Shown piece after piece: positions 1 through 9,317 of a stretch of DNA of 64,000 bases (its first letter is position 1; each line of letters opens with the position of its first letter). The stretch lies in the NCBI GenBank assembly GCA_016708125.1, contig JADJGF010000001.1, forward strand, positions 4,439,072-4,503,071. The letters are read 5' to 3'. This DNA is from Ignavibacteriota bacterium. Lineage in GTDB: Bacteria > Bacteroidota > Ignavibacteria > Ignavibacteriales > Melioribacteraceae. The position numbers and the translations under genes are program-made. The notes under the pieces are model-generated. The model had not been told where the DNA came from, made no database searches, and was given only the letters and a program-made list of their open reading frames with translations.

Positions 1-1079
1 TTTGAAGCATATTCTAAAGCATCAGCAAGAATTATTCTTCCTTCCGCATCTGTGTCTTTCACTTCAATAGTTTTACCAGAAGATGTAGAAATTATATCTC
101 CGGGTTTGTATGAATTTCCCGAAATCGAATTTTCAACTGCTGGAACTATTCCAATAATTTCAATCGGTAAATTATTTTTTTCAGCGGCTTTAATAATACC
201 AAATACAGTCGCACCGCCAGCCATATCTGCTTTCATTTGAAGCATTCCGGCTGTTGGTTTTATTGATAATCCGCCGGTATCGTAAGTTACACCTTTACCG
301 ACTAGACAAATTTTATACTTTGATTTTACTTTTGGTTTATACTCAGCAATTATCATTACCGGTTTATTTGCACTTCCTTTTCCAACGGATAGAATTGCAT
401 TCATCTTTTGTTTTTTGAGTTGAGCTTCGGTAAGAATTTTAACTTTCACCAAAGTTTTCTTAAACTCATTTTTAACTCTTTCTGCAAACTCAATTGGGGT
501 AAGAATATTAGCGGGTTCGTTAACTAAATCTCTGGTAAAGTAAACCGATTGCGAAATGTTTGATGATAACTCAATAATATTTTTTGCGAATATTTTTTCT
601 TTAATTTCTATAAAAACATTTAACTTTTTAAGCTTCTCGGTTTTAGAAAAATATTTTCTAAAATTATAATTGCCTAAATAAATTCCCTCTAAAATTGATT
701 GATAAAAATATTGTTCGGATTTGAAAAATTCTTTGTAATTCTCAAATTCTATATTCGGAATAAATAAATTTTCCAAATTTTGATTTTCTAAAAATTGAAT
801 CAATCCGGCAAAATAATTTCTAAAAAAATCATTATTAAATTTTTTATCAATTTTAATTCTTTTTATGAATGTTAATTCCGGACTGCATGAATTCCAAATT
901 TTTATTTCAGAAATTTTATGGTCAAGCAGTTGCAGCTTTTGAGCTTCACTAATTTCAATTTTTTGATTTGTTAAAATTTTATCAAGATTTTCATTTTCGC
1001 GGATAAAGAAAATTTTTGCGGAATTATATTTATAATTTTTAATTCTATCAAGAGCTTGTATTTTTAAATCAAATATCAT
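1..1079 (-). CDS. pepA: Leucyl aminopeptidase (M17), 3' end cut by the window edge
   Basis: Zinc-dependent cytosolic exopeptidase of family M17 that removes N-terminal residues from peptides. About 359 codons are visible from the ATG at 1079; the C-terminus lies outside the window. The catalytic domain shows the M17 signatures KGVTYDTGG, a Lys-Ala-Asp metal-binding stretch (MKADMAGG) and the DTDAEGR motif close to the left edge. The N-terminal third is poorly conserved, as usual for the family. The ATG overlaps the end of the upstream nrnA gene by 11 bases, so the two are probably co-transcribed. Product call is firm; only the end of the gene is missing. Confidence 0.93.
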   Translation of the reverse strand, partial: MIFDLKIQALDRIKNYKYNSAKIFFIRENENLDKILTNQKIEISEAQKLQLLDHKISEIKIWNSCSPELTFIKRIKIDKKFNNDFFRNYFAGLIQFLENQNLENLFIPNIEFENYKEFFKSEQYFYQSILEGIYLGNYNFRKYFSKTEKLKKLNVFIEIKEKIFAKNIIELSSNISQSVYFTRDLVNEPANILTPIEFAERVKNEFKKTLVKVKILTEAQLKKQKMNAILSVGKGSANKPVMIIAEYKPKVKSKYKICLVGKGVTYDTGGLSIKPTAGMLQMKADMAGGATVFGIIKAAEKNNLPIEIIGIVPAVENSISGNSYKPGDIISTSSGKTIEVKDTDAEGRIILADALEYAS

Positions 1080-2088
1080 TTTGCTGCCAAATATTTTTTT
1101 CATAAATCTTAATTATTTCTTCTGCTTCATAAATTACTTGAGGAATTATTTCATCTAAATTTACATTATGAAGTCTGGAGCCCGCCGCATTTAAGTGTCC
1201 GCCGCCTTTAAACTTTTCCGCCAAAATATTAACCGGAATTTTTTCTTTCGACCTATAGCTAATTTTAATTCCATTTCCCAATTCAAAAAATAAAATTCCA
1301 ATTTTAACACCTTTTGTATTTAACGCAAAGTTTACAAATCCATCAACATCAGCTTCAATTCCATTTACTTCTTTAAGTATTTTCTGTGTGATAATCATAT
1401 ACGAAACTTTTCCGGAATCGGAAATTTTAATTGTTGATAAAGAATAACCCAACATTTTATTTCTGCTGAAATCATATTGCGAATAAATTTTATCGTAAAC
1501 TTCTTCTGTACTAATTCCAAAGTCTAAAAGCTTAGCGATTTTGCGATGAAGTTCTGAACTTGTTTTGGAATATCTGAATGATCCGGTATCCGTCATTATT
1601 GCTGAATAAAGTGCAAGTGAAATTTTTTGATTCAATTTTAGTTTATCATTTGACTGAATAAAATCAAAAATTATTTCTCCGGTTGAAGATTTAAATTCAT
1701 CAATAAAATTATATTCCGTAAAATTTTCCGGATTTGTATGATGATCAATACAAATAATTTTTCCTTTAAAATTTCTAAATGAATTTTCCATTATGGAAGT
1801 TCTATCGAGATGATTTAAATCCAAAATAATTGCGGCTTCAAATTCTTCAAATACTGATTTATGTTTTGTTTCATCGAAAACTTCAACAGAATTTTCTTCA
1901 TCCAAAAATTTAATATTGTAAGGTGTTTCAGATTTATTTATAATTCGAAATTTTTTATTTAATTGTTTAAGAATTTCTGCAAAGGCAATCTCAGAACCAA
2001 TAGCGTCCGGATCCGGATTAACATGAGTTGAAATTATAAATGAAGAAAATTTGTTGAGTAACTCAAATAAGTACGAATTATTTAACAT
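1069..2088 (-). CDS. nrnA: DHH-family phosphoesterase NrnA (nanoRNase / pAp phosphatase)
   Basis: 339-residue DHH/DHHA1 phosphoesterase that degrades 2-5 nt RNA fragments and/or 3'-phosphoadenosine 5'-phosphate. The N-terminal DHH domain shows HVNPDPDAIGSE (metal ligands), LDLNHLDR and IDHHTNP; the C-terminal DHHA1 domain ends with the GGGHLNAAG nucleotide-binding loop. Length is typical for NrnA. It overlaps pepA by 11 bases and starts about 70 bases after the korB stop, with the korB terminator between them, so it probably begins its own transcription unit. Exact substrate preference (nanoRNA, pAp or both) cannot be told from sequence. Confidence 0.92.
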   Translation of the reverse strand: MLNNSYLFELLNKFSSFIISTHVNPDPDAIGSEIAFAEILKQLNKKFRIINKSETPYNIKFLDEENSVEVFDETKHKSVFEEFEAAIILDLNHLDRTSIMENSFRNFKGKIICIDHHTNPENFTEYNFIDEFKSSTGEIIFDFIQSNDKLKLNQKISLALYSAIMTDTGSFRYSKTSSELHRKIAKLLDFGISTEEVYDKIYSQYDFSRNKMLGYSLSTIKISDSGKVSYMIITQKILKEVNGIEADVDGFVNFALNTKGVKIGILFFELGNGIKISYRSKEKIPVNILAEKFKGGGHLNAAGSRLHNVNLDEIIPQVIYEAEEIIKIYEKNIWQQNDI

Positions 2089-2121
2089 ATTTAAGCTGCC
2101 AAAGAATTGTATTTTTGCAAA

Positions 2122-2149
2122 GAAAAACTGGCGGGAAAAATTCCCGCCA
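2122..2149 (-). terminator. Rho-independent terminator after korB
   Basis: Perfect 9-bp inverted repeat TGGCGGGAA (2129-2137) / TTCCCGCCA (2141-2149) with a 3-base loop. Read on the minus strand it is followed by GTTTTTCTTT and starts 9 bases after the korB stop codon. Confidence 0.85.
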
Positions 2150-2157
2150 AGAATATT

Positions 2158-3198
2158 TTAGTTTTCAGAAACTTCCCAAGTGTTAGTAGCAAAAAGTAAT
2201 TTTTCCAAATCACCTTTTCCTTTTTTCTTCTGTACTTGTTCAATTTGTTCAACCATAGCTTCATCGTAAGTCGGTTTGAATACTTGTCTAAATACACCAA
2301 TTGGAGTTGGTAAATTAGGATCATCAGTTAAGTGAGAAAGAATAAAAGCTCTGACCATTCCATGATCTTTTTCATCGTGTACAATTACATCATTAATTGA
2401 ATGCTTTCCGTCGTTTAGATCAACAATAACCGGAGTAAATCCTTCAAGCTTAATTCCCTTATCTTTATTTTTACCAAATAGCATTGGTTTGCCATGTTCT
2501 AATACAACAACATGATCATCTTTGGTTTCTTTCTCGGTAAGAAGTTCAAATGCGCCGTCATTAAAAATATTACAGTTTTGATAAACTTCAACAAATGCCA
2601 AACCTTTATGAGCAGCTGCTCTATCAACCATTTCGGCAAGATGTTTTGGTTCGCGATCAATAGATCTTGCAACAAATGTTGCGTTTGAACCCAATGCAAG
2701 TGACAGTGCATTAAAAGGATAATCAACACTTCCGTAGGGAGAAGTTTTTGTAACTTTCCCTTTTTCTGATGTTGGAGAGTATTGACCTTTGGTTAATCCG
2801 TAAATTCTATTATTAAACAGAATCATTTTCAAATCAATATTTTTTCTGCATGCGTGAATAAAATGATTTCCGCCGATACTTAATAAATCTCCATCACCGG
2901 TTGCAACCCAAACAGTTAAATCGGGTCGTGCAATTTTTAATCCGGTTGCAATTGCAGGAGCTCTTCCGTGAATTCCATGAAATCCATAAGTTCCCATATA
3001 GTATGGAAATCTACTTGAACATCCAATTCCAGAAACCCAAACAACTTTTTCCTTTTCGATATTTTCTATATTTGGTAAAGTTCTTTGAACTTGCGCAAGT
3101 ATTGAATAATCTCCGCAGCCCGGACACCATCTTACATCTTGCCCGCTTGAAAAATCTTTTGATGTATATTTTTGTGTCTTTATTTCTGTGTTACTCAT
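2158..3198 (-). CDS. korB: 2-oxoacid:ferredoxin oxidoreductase, beta subunit
   Basis: 346-residue thiamine-pyrophosphate-binding subunit of a 2-oxoacid (probably 2-oxoglutarate) ferredoxin oxidoreductase. The N-terminus has WCPGCGDY, the GDGD...GGNHFIHACRKN segment is the TPP/Mg motif, and NNRIYGLTKGQYSPTS follows as in KorB proteins. It overlaps the alpha-subunit gene by 8 bases, indicating translational coupling. Anaerobes and the Chlorobi/Ignavibacteria group use this complex in the oxidative or reductive TCA branch. Specificity for 2-oxoglutarate rather than pyruvate is inferred from the fused-alpha architecture of the partner. Confidence 0.92.
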   Translation of the reverse strand: MSNTEIKTQKYTSKDFSSGQDVRWCPGCGDYSILAQVQRTLPNIENIEKEKVVWVSGIGCSSRFPYYMGTYGFHGIHGRAPAIATGLKIARPDLTVWVATGDGDLLSIGGNHFIHACRKNIDLKMILFNNRIYGLTKGQYSPTSEKGKVTKTSPYGSVDYPFNALSLALGSNATFVARSIDREPKHLAEMVDRAAAHKGLAFVEVYQNCNIFNDGAFELLTEKETKDDHVVVLEHGKPMLFGKNKDKGIKLEGFTPVIVDLNDGKHSINDVIVHDEKDHGMVRAFILSHLTDDPNLPTPIGVFRQVFKPTYDEAMVEQIEQVQKKKGKGDLEKLLFATNTWEVSEN

Positions 3199-5041
3199 TT
3201 TTTCCTCCTAAAACTTCTACTATCTTTGCTTCAATATCTCCAACCCTAAAAGGCAATCCGCGTACAACATTAAATTGTATTATAGGAATAAGAAATTCAC
3301 TTTTTAAAACTTTTGCCATTTGCCCCATATTAATTTCTGGTAAAAAAACATATTTAAAACTTCGTAAAACTTCTTCCGTGTTTTTAGGCATCGGATTAAT
3401 ATACCTAAAATGAGCTTGAGCAACTTTATAACCTTTTTTGCGCGAATGCATTACTGCTTCTTTAATAGCGCCATAAGTTCCACCCCAGCCAATTACTAAA
3501 ATATCGGCATCATTATCACCTTCTATTTCCAAATTTGGAATAGAATTGGCCATATTTCTTATTTTTTGGTCCCTAATTTTTATCATTTCAAAATGATTAT
3601 CCGAATCATAACTAACATTTCCGGAAATATTTGCTTTTTCAAGTCCGCCGATTCTATGTTCTAATCCGGGAGTTCCGGGAATAGCCCAAGGTCTTACCAA
3701 ATTTTCATCTCTTGAGTATGGTTGATAAGAATCTATATCTGTATGAAATTTAACCGGAATTTCAGGTATTGAATCCACACTTGGAATTTGCCACGGTTCT
3801 GTTCCGTTTGCTAGATATCCATCGGTTAATAAAATAACCGGACTCATATAAGTTAACGCTAATCTTGATGCTTCAATTGACATATCGAAACAATCACTTG
3901 GTGTAGCTGCAGCAACTACTGCAACAGGAGATTCACCATTTCTTCCATATAAAGCTTGAAGTAAATCAGCTTGTTCAGTTTTTGTTGGTAAACCGGTACT
4001 TGGTCCGCCGCGTTGAACATTTACAATTACTAAAGGCAATTCAGTCATAACAGCTAAACCGGTTGCTTCTGTTTTTAAAGCTAAACCGGGACCGCTTGTA
4101 GTTGTAATTGCTAAACTTCCGCCAAAAGCAGCACCAATTGCAGATGCAATTCCGGAGATTTCATCTTCAGCTTGAAATGTTTTAACTCCAAACTCTTTAT
4201 ATTTACTTAAATATTGTAAAATATCCGAAGCTGGAGTAATGGGATAAGAACCTAAGAATAATTGTAAGCCAGCTTTTTCGGCGGCAACTACAAATCCCAA
4301 AGCAGTGGCTTCGTTTCCGGAAATATTTCTATAAACTCCGGATTTTAATTTTGCAGGATCAATAGTATATCGAGTCGTAAATCTTTCCGTAATATCGCCA
4401 AAATTATAACCGGCTTTCAATGCTTTTTCATTTGCATCAATAATATCAGGTTTATTTTTAAATTTTGATTCAATCCAATTTACTGTTTGATCAATTGGTC
4501 TATTATATAACCAATACATTAAGCCTAAAGCAAAAAAGTTTTTACATCTTGATTTTTCCTTTTGACTTAGCGGACTTTCTTCCAATGCAGTAAAAGTTAA
4601 AGACGTTATTGGAATATCCATAATTTCATAACCATCTAAAGTTCCGTCTTCCAAAGGATTGCTTTCGTATTCAGCTAATTTCAGATTTTTTTTATCAAAC
4701 GCATCTGAGTTTACAATTATTAAACCATTTCTTTTAAGTTCGGGTAAATTTTTCTTTAATGCTGCCGGATTCATTGCAACTAAAACATCCGGAACATCAC
4801 CGGGAGTGTGAATATCTTCGCTGCTAAAATGTAATTGAAATCCGCTAACACCGTATAAAGTTCCGGCAGGAGCTCTAATTTCTGCTGGATAATCCGGTAA
4901 AGTACTTAAATCATTTCCAAGAACTGCTGTTGTATCACTAAATTGAGTTCCGGTCAACTGCATTCCATCACCGGAATCTCCGGCAAAACGAACTGTAACT
5001 TCATCAATATGCTTTTCTACTTTTTCTCTTACTTCTGACAT
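3191..5041 (-). CDS. korA: 2-oxoacid:ferredoxin oxidoreductase, fused gamma-alpha subunit
   Basis: About 616 residues from the ATG at 5041 (an in-frame TTG at 5056 is possible but less likely). The N-terminal ~190 residues are the gamma domain (FAGDSGDGMQLTGTQFS), followed by the alpha domain beginning near GNEATALGFVVAAEKAG with the YPITPASDILQYL and RGGPSTGLPTKTEQADLLQA motifs of the pyrimidine-binding fold. Forms the complex with KorB, which follows with an 8-base overlap. The fused gamma-alpha arrangement is the KorA type. The gene lies 81 bases downstream of dsbD on the same strand with no clear terminator, so it may be the tail of a nadE-dsbD-korAB unit. Confidence 0.92.
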   Translation of the reverse strand: MSEVREKVEKHIDEVTVRFAGDSGDGMQLTGTQFSDTTAVLGNDLSTLPDYPAEIRAPAGTLYGVSGFQLHFSSEDIHTPGDVPDVLVAMNPAALKKNLPELKRNGLIIVNSDAFDKKNLKLAEYESNPLEDGTLDGYEIMDIPITSLTFTALEESPLSQKEKSRCKNFFALGLMYWLYNRPIDQTVNWIESKFKNKPDIIDANEKALKAGYNFGDITERFTTRYTIDPAKLKSGVYRNISGNEATALGFVVAAEKAGLQLFLGSYPITPASDILQYLSKYKEFGVKTFQAEDEISGIASAIGAAFGGSLAITTTSGPGLALKTEATGLAVMTELPLVIVNVQRGGPSTGLPTKTEQADLLQALYGRNGESPVAVVAAATPSDCFDMSIEASRLALTYMSPVILLTDGYLANGTEPWQIPSVDSIPEIPVKFHTDIDSYQPYSRDENLVRPWAIPGTPGLEHRIGGLEKANISGNVSYDSDNHFEMIKIRDQKIRNMANSIPNLEIEGDNDADILVIGWGGTYGAIKEAVMHSRKKGYKVAQAHFRYINPMPKNTEEVLRSFKYVFLPEINMGQMAKVLKSEFLIPIIQFNVVRGLPFRVGDIEAKIVEVLGGKNE

Positions 5042-5122
5042 TTGATTACCAATCAATTTATTTATAATATTTTATAAATTAAAAAATATGAAAGCTCTTA
5101 AGATTAACCAAGGGAATTATTA

Positions 5123-6892
5123 TTATTTTACGGTCTCAATTATTTTAAGAAATTCTTTTGCATTTAGAAAGCCGGTAATTCTTTCCACTTCATTGCCTTT
5201 GGAATCAATAATTAAAACCGTGGGCATACCTCTAATTTCAAATTTCTTTCTTATAATTTCCGTTTCTTCAGAAAGTGTTTTGGTCATATCAACTTTGAAA
5301 CTTTTGAAGTTTTGCGATGCTTTAATTACTTCTTCATTAGAAAAAGTTAGCGCATCTAATTCTTTACATGGAATACACCAATCAGCGTAAAAATCAATAA
5401 TCATTTTTTCTTTGTTTGATAAAGCTGATTCATAATTTTGTTCAGAATAATATTCCCAATCCAAAGATTTCTTTTCTGTTGGATAAAGCAAATATACTGC
5501 ACCGATGATAAGTAATGAGCTAAAAACTATTTTAAATATTTTGAATCCGAAAATTTTATTTGCCTCTTTATCCATAATGAATAAAAGAATTCCGGAAATT
5601 ATCATAAAAATTGGAAGAATATATTTTGAAATTGATTTTGGTAAAAGCGGTTCCGCAAAATAAATTGCCATTCCAAGCAGTATAAATCCGAAAATATGTT
5701 TAACTGCATCCATCCAAAAACCGGCACGCGGGAGATTTTTAATTTTCCCGGAAAATAAAGCTAAAACCAAATACGGCAAACCTAAACCAATTGCCATCAC
5801 AAAGAAAAGTAAAAACCCATAAAAGGGATCTCCCTTTGCCGCAACATAAGTTACCAATCCAATTACAAAAGGACCAATACAAGGAGCAGCGACAATGCCC
5901 ATTGTTAATCCCATAAAAAATGCACCGAACATTCCCGATTTTGAACCTCCGGCTTTTGCCACAAGCGAATCCGGCAATTTAAATTCATAAACTCCAAACA
6001 TGCTCAACGAAAGTGCAATAAAAATTAGCACAATAAATAAAATTATAATTGGATTTTGCAGAAGTGTTCCAAAGACTGCTCCGCTAAGTGCGGTAACAAC
6101 ACCAACAACAGAATAAGTTAGCGCCATTCCTAAAACATAAAAAAGTCCCATTAAAAATAATTTAGAACTTTTTCCTTCACTTTGTCCGCCGAAATAACCA
6201 ATCGTAATAGGAATTAATGGATAAACGCAAGGTGTTAGATTTAATGCCAATCCGCCTAAAAATACAATTAGTAGAGTTAGAAATAATCCGCTTTTTTCAA
6301 GCTGATTAGTTAAGGAATCATCATCACTTTTTTCTGAAGAAGAATATTGCAAATTTAGATTGCTAAAAATTTCTGAATTAATTTCTTGAATCTGTTCTGA
6401 TTTATCAACAACACTTAAATTTATTGTATCAATTATTGAACTTGGCGCCATACAAGTTGCGTTGTTACATCCTTGATATGAAAGCTCAACAACAATTTGT
6501 TTTTCACCCAAATGAATGTTTTGAGGAACTTTTAAAATTGTTCCGATAAAAATTTCTCCTTCAAAAACTGAAACTGGATTATCAGAAAAATCAAATTTAA
6601 TTTCTTTGGATTTAGGATAAACAATTTTTCCAATTTCAAAATTATCGGAATTTGTAATTTTCAATTCGGTAGGAATTAAAAAATCTTCTTTTGGTTTATC
6701 TGAATTTATATGCCATTCTTTATCAACATTTATTTTTACGGCAAGTTTTACTTCGCCGCCTTGCTGAATTTTATTGAATGATGTATAAACTTCTGATTTA
6801 AGAATTTCAACTTTCTCAAATCCAAATTGTGAAAAAGTATTAATTGTAAAAGTTAGAAAAAGTAGAATTGTAAATAATTTTATTTGTTTCAT
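5123..6892 (-). CDS. dsbD: Thiol:disulfide interchange protein DsbD
   Basis: 589 residues with the three DsbD modules. A signal peptide (first ~21 residues) leads into a periplasmic N-terminal domain whose redox pair is C142/C147 (GCNNATC). An eight-helix membrane domain (about 200-470) carries TPCVYP (C222) and APCIGPF. A C-terminal thioredoxin domain has WCIPC (C506, C509). The protein passes electrons from cytoplasmic thioredoxin to periplasmic disulfide reductases, for example for cytochrome c maturation. It starts 15 bases after the nadE stop, so it is probably co-transcribed with nadE. Confidence 0.94.
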   Translation of the reverse strand: MKQIKLFTILLFLTFTINTFSQFGFEKVEILKSEVYTSFNKIQQGGEVKLAVKINVDKEWHINSDKPKEDFLIPTELKITNSDNFEIGKIVYPKSKEIKFDFSDNPVSVFEGEIFIGTILKVPQNIHLGEKQIVVELSYQGCNNATCMAPSSIIDTINLSVVDKSEQIQEINSEIFSNLNLQYSSSEKSDDDSLTNQLEKSGLFLTLLIVFLGGLALNLTPCVYPLIPITIGYFGGQSEGKSSKLFLMGLFYVLGMALTYSVVGVVTALSGAVFGTLLQNPIIILFIVLIFIALSLSMFGVYEFKLPDSLVAKAGGSKSGMFGAFFMGLTMGIVAAPCIGPFVIGLVTYVAAKGDPFYGFLLFFVMAIGLGLPYLVLALFSGKIKNLPRAGFWMDAVKHIFGFILLGMAIYFAEPLLPKSISKYILPIFMIISGILLFIMDKEANKIFGFKIFKIVFSSLLIIGAVYLLYPTEKKSLDWEYYSEQNYESALSNKEKMIIDFYADWCIPCKELDALTFSNEEVIKASQNFKSFKVDMTKTLSEETEIIRKKFEIRGMPTVLIIDSKGNEVERITGFLNAKEFLKIIETVK

Positions 6893-6907
6893 AAATTTCC
6901 TTTTAAA

Positions 6908-8545
6908 CTAAATTCGCCAGCCTTGAACAATCGGGAATCTTCTTCCGTAACCAAAAGATTTTTTTGTAACACGCAAAGCCGGAGCCGATTGATTTCGCTT
7001 AAATTCATTTCTATCAACTAAGTTTAAAATTTTCTTTACCAATTTTTCATCGCCGATAATTTCTGAAATTTCTTTGTACTCTTTGTATTCTTCCAAATAT
7101 AATTCCAAAATTTTATCCAATAAATCATACGGTGGAAGTGAATCAACGTCTTTTTGATTGGGACTCAATTCTGCAGAAGGAGCTTTTTGAATTATTTCTT
7201 GCGGAATTATTTCTTCATTTCTATTTATAAAATTTGCAATTTCATAAACTTCGGTTTTGTAAATATCTGCAATTACACCAACTGCTCCGTTCATATCTCC
7301 GTAGAGAGTTGCGTAACCAACTGCCATTTCCGATTTATTTCCGGTTGTGCATAACAAATAACCAAATTTATTTGATAAAGCCATTAATAAAATTCCGCGA
7401 ATTCTTGATTGAAGATTTTCTTCGGTAACATCCGGCTTTTTATTTTGAAACGATGGTTCAAGAACTTTTTTAAACTCATTAAATAAAGAACTGATAGAAA
7501 TTTTTTCTGATGTGATGCCAAGATTTTGAATAAGTTTCTCTGAATCTTTAACACTTCCTTCACTGGAAAATTCAGAAGGCATCATAACAACATGAACATT
7601 TTCTTTGCCAAAAGCTTGAACAGCCAAATATGTTACAACTGCTGAATCGATTCCGCCGCTTAATCCAACTAAAGCTTTTTTAAATCCGGATTTTGATGCA
7701 TAATCTTTTAATCCCAAAACCAAAGCGTTAATAACTTCTTCTCCGTAAGTTCCTTCAATATTTTTTATTTCGGAATAATTTTCATTCGTATCAAAAACAA
7801 TAAAATCCTCTTCAAAAGTTTTACCGATTTTTACTAAACTTCCATCTTTATCCAAACATAAACTTGCGCCGTCAAATATTAAATCAGTTTGGGCTCCAAC
7901 ACAAGAAACATAAGCCAACGGAAGCTTATTTGTTTTTGTTAATACGGAAAGCATTTCGCGGCGTTCTTCTCTTCTTCCGTAATGATAAGGACTTGCAGAA
8001 ATATTAACCAAAATTGTTGAACCTTTATCAACCAACCTTTGAACCGGATCTTTTTCATAAAGTCTGTGTTTCCAATAATCCGCATCATTCCAAATATCCT
8101 CGCAGATTGAGATTCCTAACTTTTCTTCTTTAAATTTGAAAACGTGAACATCTTTGGCAGATTCAAAATATCTAACTTCGTCAAAAACATCATAATTAGG
8201 AAGAAGAGTTTTATTCTGCACAAATTGAATTTTTCCATCAAAACATAAAACCGCTGAGTTATACAAACCGGTTCCCACAAAATCAAATTCTTCTGTAATT
8301 GCTCCAAAAATTAATCCAACTTCATTTGTCTGTTCGGCAATTTCATTTGCGGCTTTCATAACTGCATTTCTAAATTCAACTTTTTCAATCAAATCTTGCG
8401 GAGGATAACCGCACAAAGATAATTCGGGACAAATTACCAAATCAACGCCGGCTTCAATTCCTTTTTTGTATCCATCTAAAATTTTGGATTTGTTATAATC
8501 AATTTTTCCTATAATAGAATTTATTTGGCACAAACCAATTTTCAT
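6908..8545 (-). CDS. nadE: Glutamine-dependent NAD+ synthetase
   Basis: 545-residue two-domain enzyme converting nicotinic acid adenine dinucleotide to NAD+ with glutamine as nitrogen donor. The N-terminal nitrilase-type glutaminase shows the triad E41 (PELSLCGYPP), K112 (NKTLLPNY) and C148 (SICEDIW). The synthetase domain carries the PP-loop SGGIDSA at about 296-302 and a TTGNKSE segment. The length corresponds to the shorter glutamine-dependent form. First gene of the probable nadE-dsbD-korAB unit and divergent from the PspC gene across a 283-bp spacer that must hold both promoters. Confidence 0.94.
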   Translation of the reverse strand: MKIGLCQINSIIGKIDYNKSKILDGYKKGIEAGVDLVICPELSLCGYPPQDLIEKVEFRNAVMKAANEIAEQTNEVGLIFGAITEEFDFVGTGLYNSAVLCFDGKIQFVQNKTLLPNYDVFDEVRYFESAKDVHVFKFKEEKLGISICEDIWNDADYWKHRLYEKDPVQRLVDKGSTILVNISASPYHYGRREERREMLSVLTKTNKLPLAYVSCVGAQTDLIFDGASLCLDKDGSLVKIGKTFEEDFIVFDTNENYSEIKNIEGTYGEEVINALVLGLKDYASKSGFKKALVGLSGGIDSAVVTYLAVQAFGKENVHVVMMPSEFSSEGSVKDSEKLIQNLGITSEKISISSLFNEFKKVLEPSFQNKKPDVTEENLQSRIRGILLMALSNKFGYLLCTTGNKSEMAVGYATLYGDMNGAVGVIADIYKTEVYEIANFINRNEEIIPQEIIQKAPSAELSPNQKDVDSLPPYDLLDKILELYLEEYKEYKEISEIIGDEKLVKKILNLVDRNEFKRNQSAPALRVTKKSFGYGRRFPIVQGWRI

Positions 8546-8828
8546 AAAATCGCATTTCCTAATTTGTGAAGTTGAAAAATATGCAACAAAGTTTTTTTAT
8601 ACAATCGGTTTTATAATAAGTTTTGATTTTCAAAAGAAAGTATTTTAGGAATGTTTCGGAAATTTCACACAATCCAAAATTACGTTTTATAAATTTTCAT
8701 TCGGTAAAATTGATAAATTTCGGTGAACATACAATTTTAATCGGTGAACGACTTAAGATTTAAAGTATTTTATAAAACTTTTGATTAAATATTTCCGTCT
8801 AAAATTTTAGAAATTCAGAGAGACTAAT

Positions 8829-9317
8829 ATGGAAAAGAAATTATATCGTTCCCGAACAAAAAAAGTAATTGCCGGAATTGGCGGCGGATTAGGAGATTAT
8901 ATTGGCGTTGATCCAGTAATAATTAGAATTCTTCTTATTCTATTTACAATTTTAAGCGGATTTGGAATTTTAGTTTATATCATTTTGTGGGTTGTAATTC
9001 AAGAAGAACCTTATGATAATTCAATAATAAACGGCACACAAAATAATTCACAAAATATTTCTTCAAATAATCCGGAAATTAATTCAACCGGAATTTCGCA
9101 AGAAAATAATGCAAATCAGCAGAATAAAATTATTCCGGAATCTTCCAACAAAGGCAGAGTTATTTTTGGCGCAATTTTAATTGGCGTTGGATTAATGTTT
9201 TTATCAGATAGATTTATTCCATCTTTTGATTTTGAAGTTTTGTTTATGACAGCAATAATTTTGTTGGGACTATTTTTAATATTTAACTCTACAAATAAAA
9301 CAGAGAAAAAATTATGA
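8829..9317 (+). CDS. PspC-domain membrane protein
   Basis: 162 residues. The N-terminal PspC domain is clear: LYRSRTKKVIAGIGGGLGDY, then VDPVIIRILLILFTI and a strongly hydrophobic first helix. A low-complexity Asn/Ser-rich linker (about 60-100) leads to a C-terminal pair of hydrophobic helices. PspC proteins sense or respond to envelope stress at the inner membrane. The stop codon overlaps the start of the next gene by four bases, so the two act as one unit, a pairing common in Bacteroidota. Confidence 0.85.
   Translation: MEKKLYRSRTKKVIAGIGGGLGDYIGVDPVIIRILLILFTILSGFGILVYIILWVVIQEEPYDNSIINGTQNNSQNISSNNPEINSTGISQENNANQQNKIIPESSNKGRVIFGAILIGVGLMFLSDRFIPSFDFEVLFMTAIILLGLFLIFNSTNKTEKKL

Noticed and set aside
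52..240. Plus-strand 62-codon ORF at the left edge
   Set aside because: Antisense shadow of pepA; the minus-strand frame has M17 motifs.
2091..2324. Minus-strand 77-codon ORF overlapping korB
   Set aside because: Out-of-frame shadow; korB and its terminator explain the region.
2901..3413. Plus-strand 170-codon ORF antisense to korA/korB
   Set aside because: No recognisable domain or ribosome-binding site; the korAB genes on the other strand are certain.
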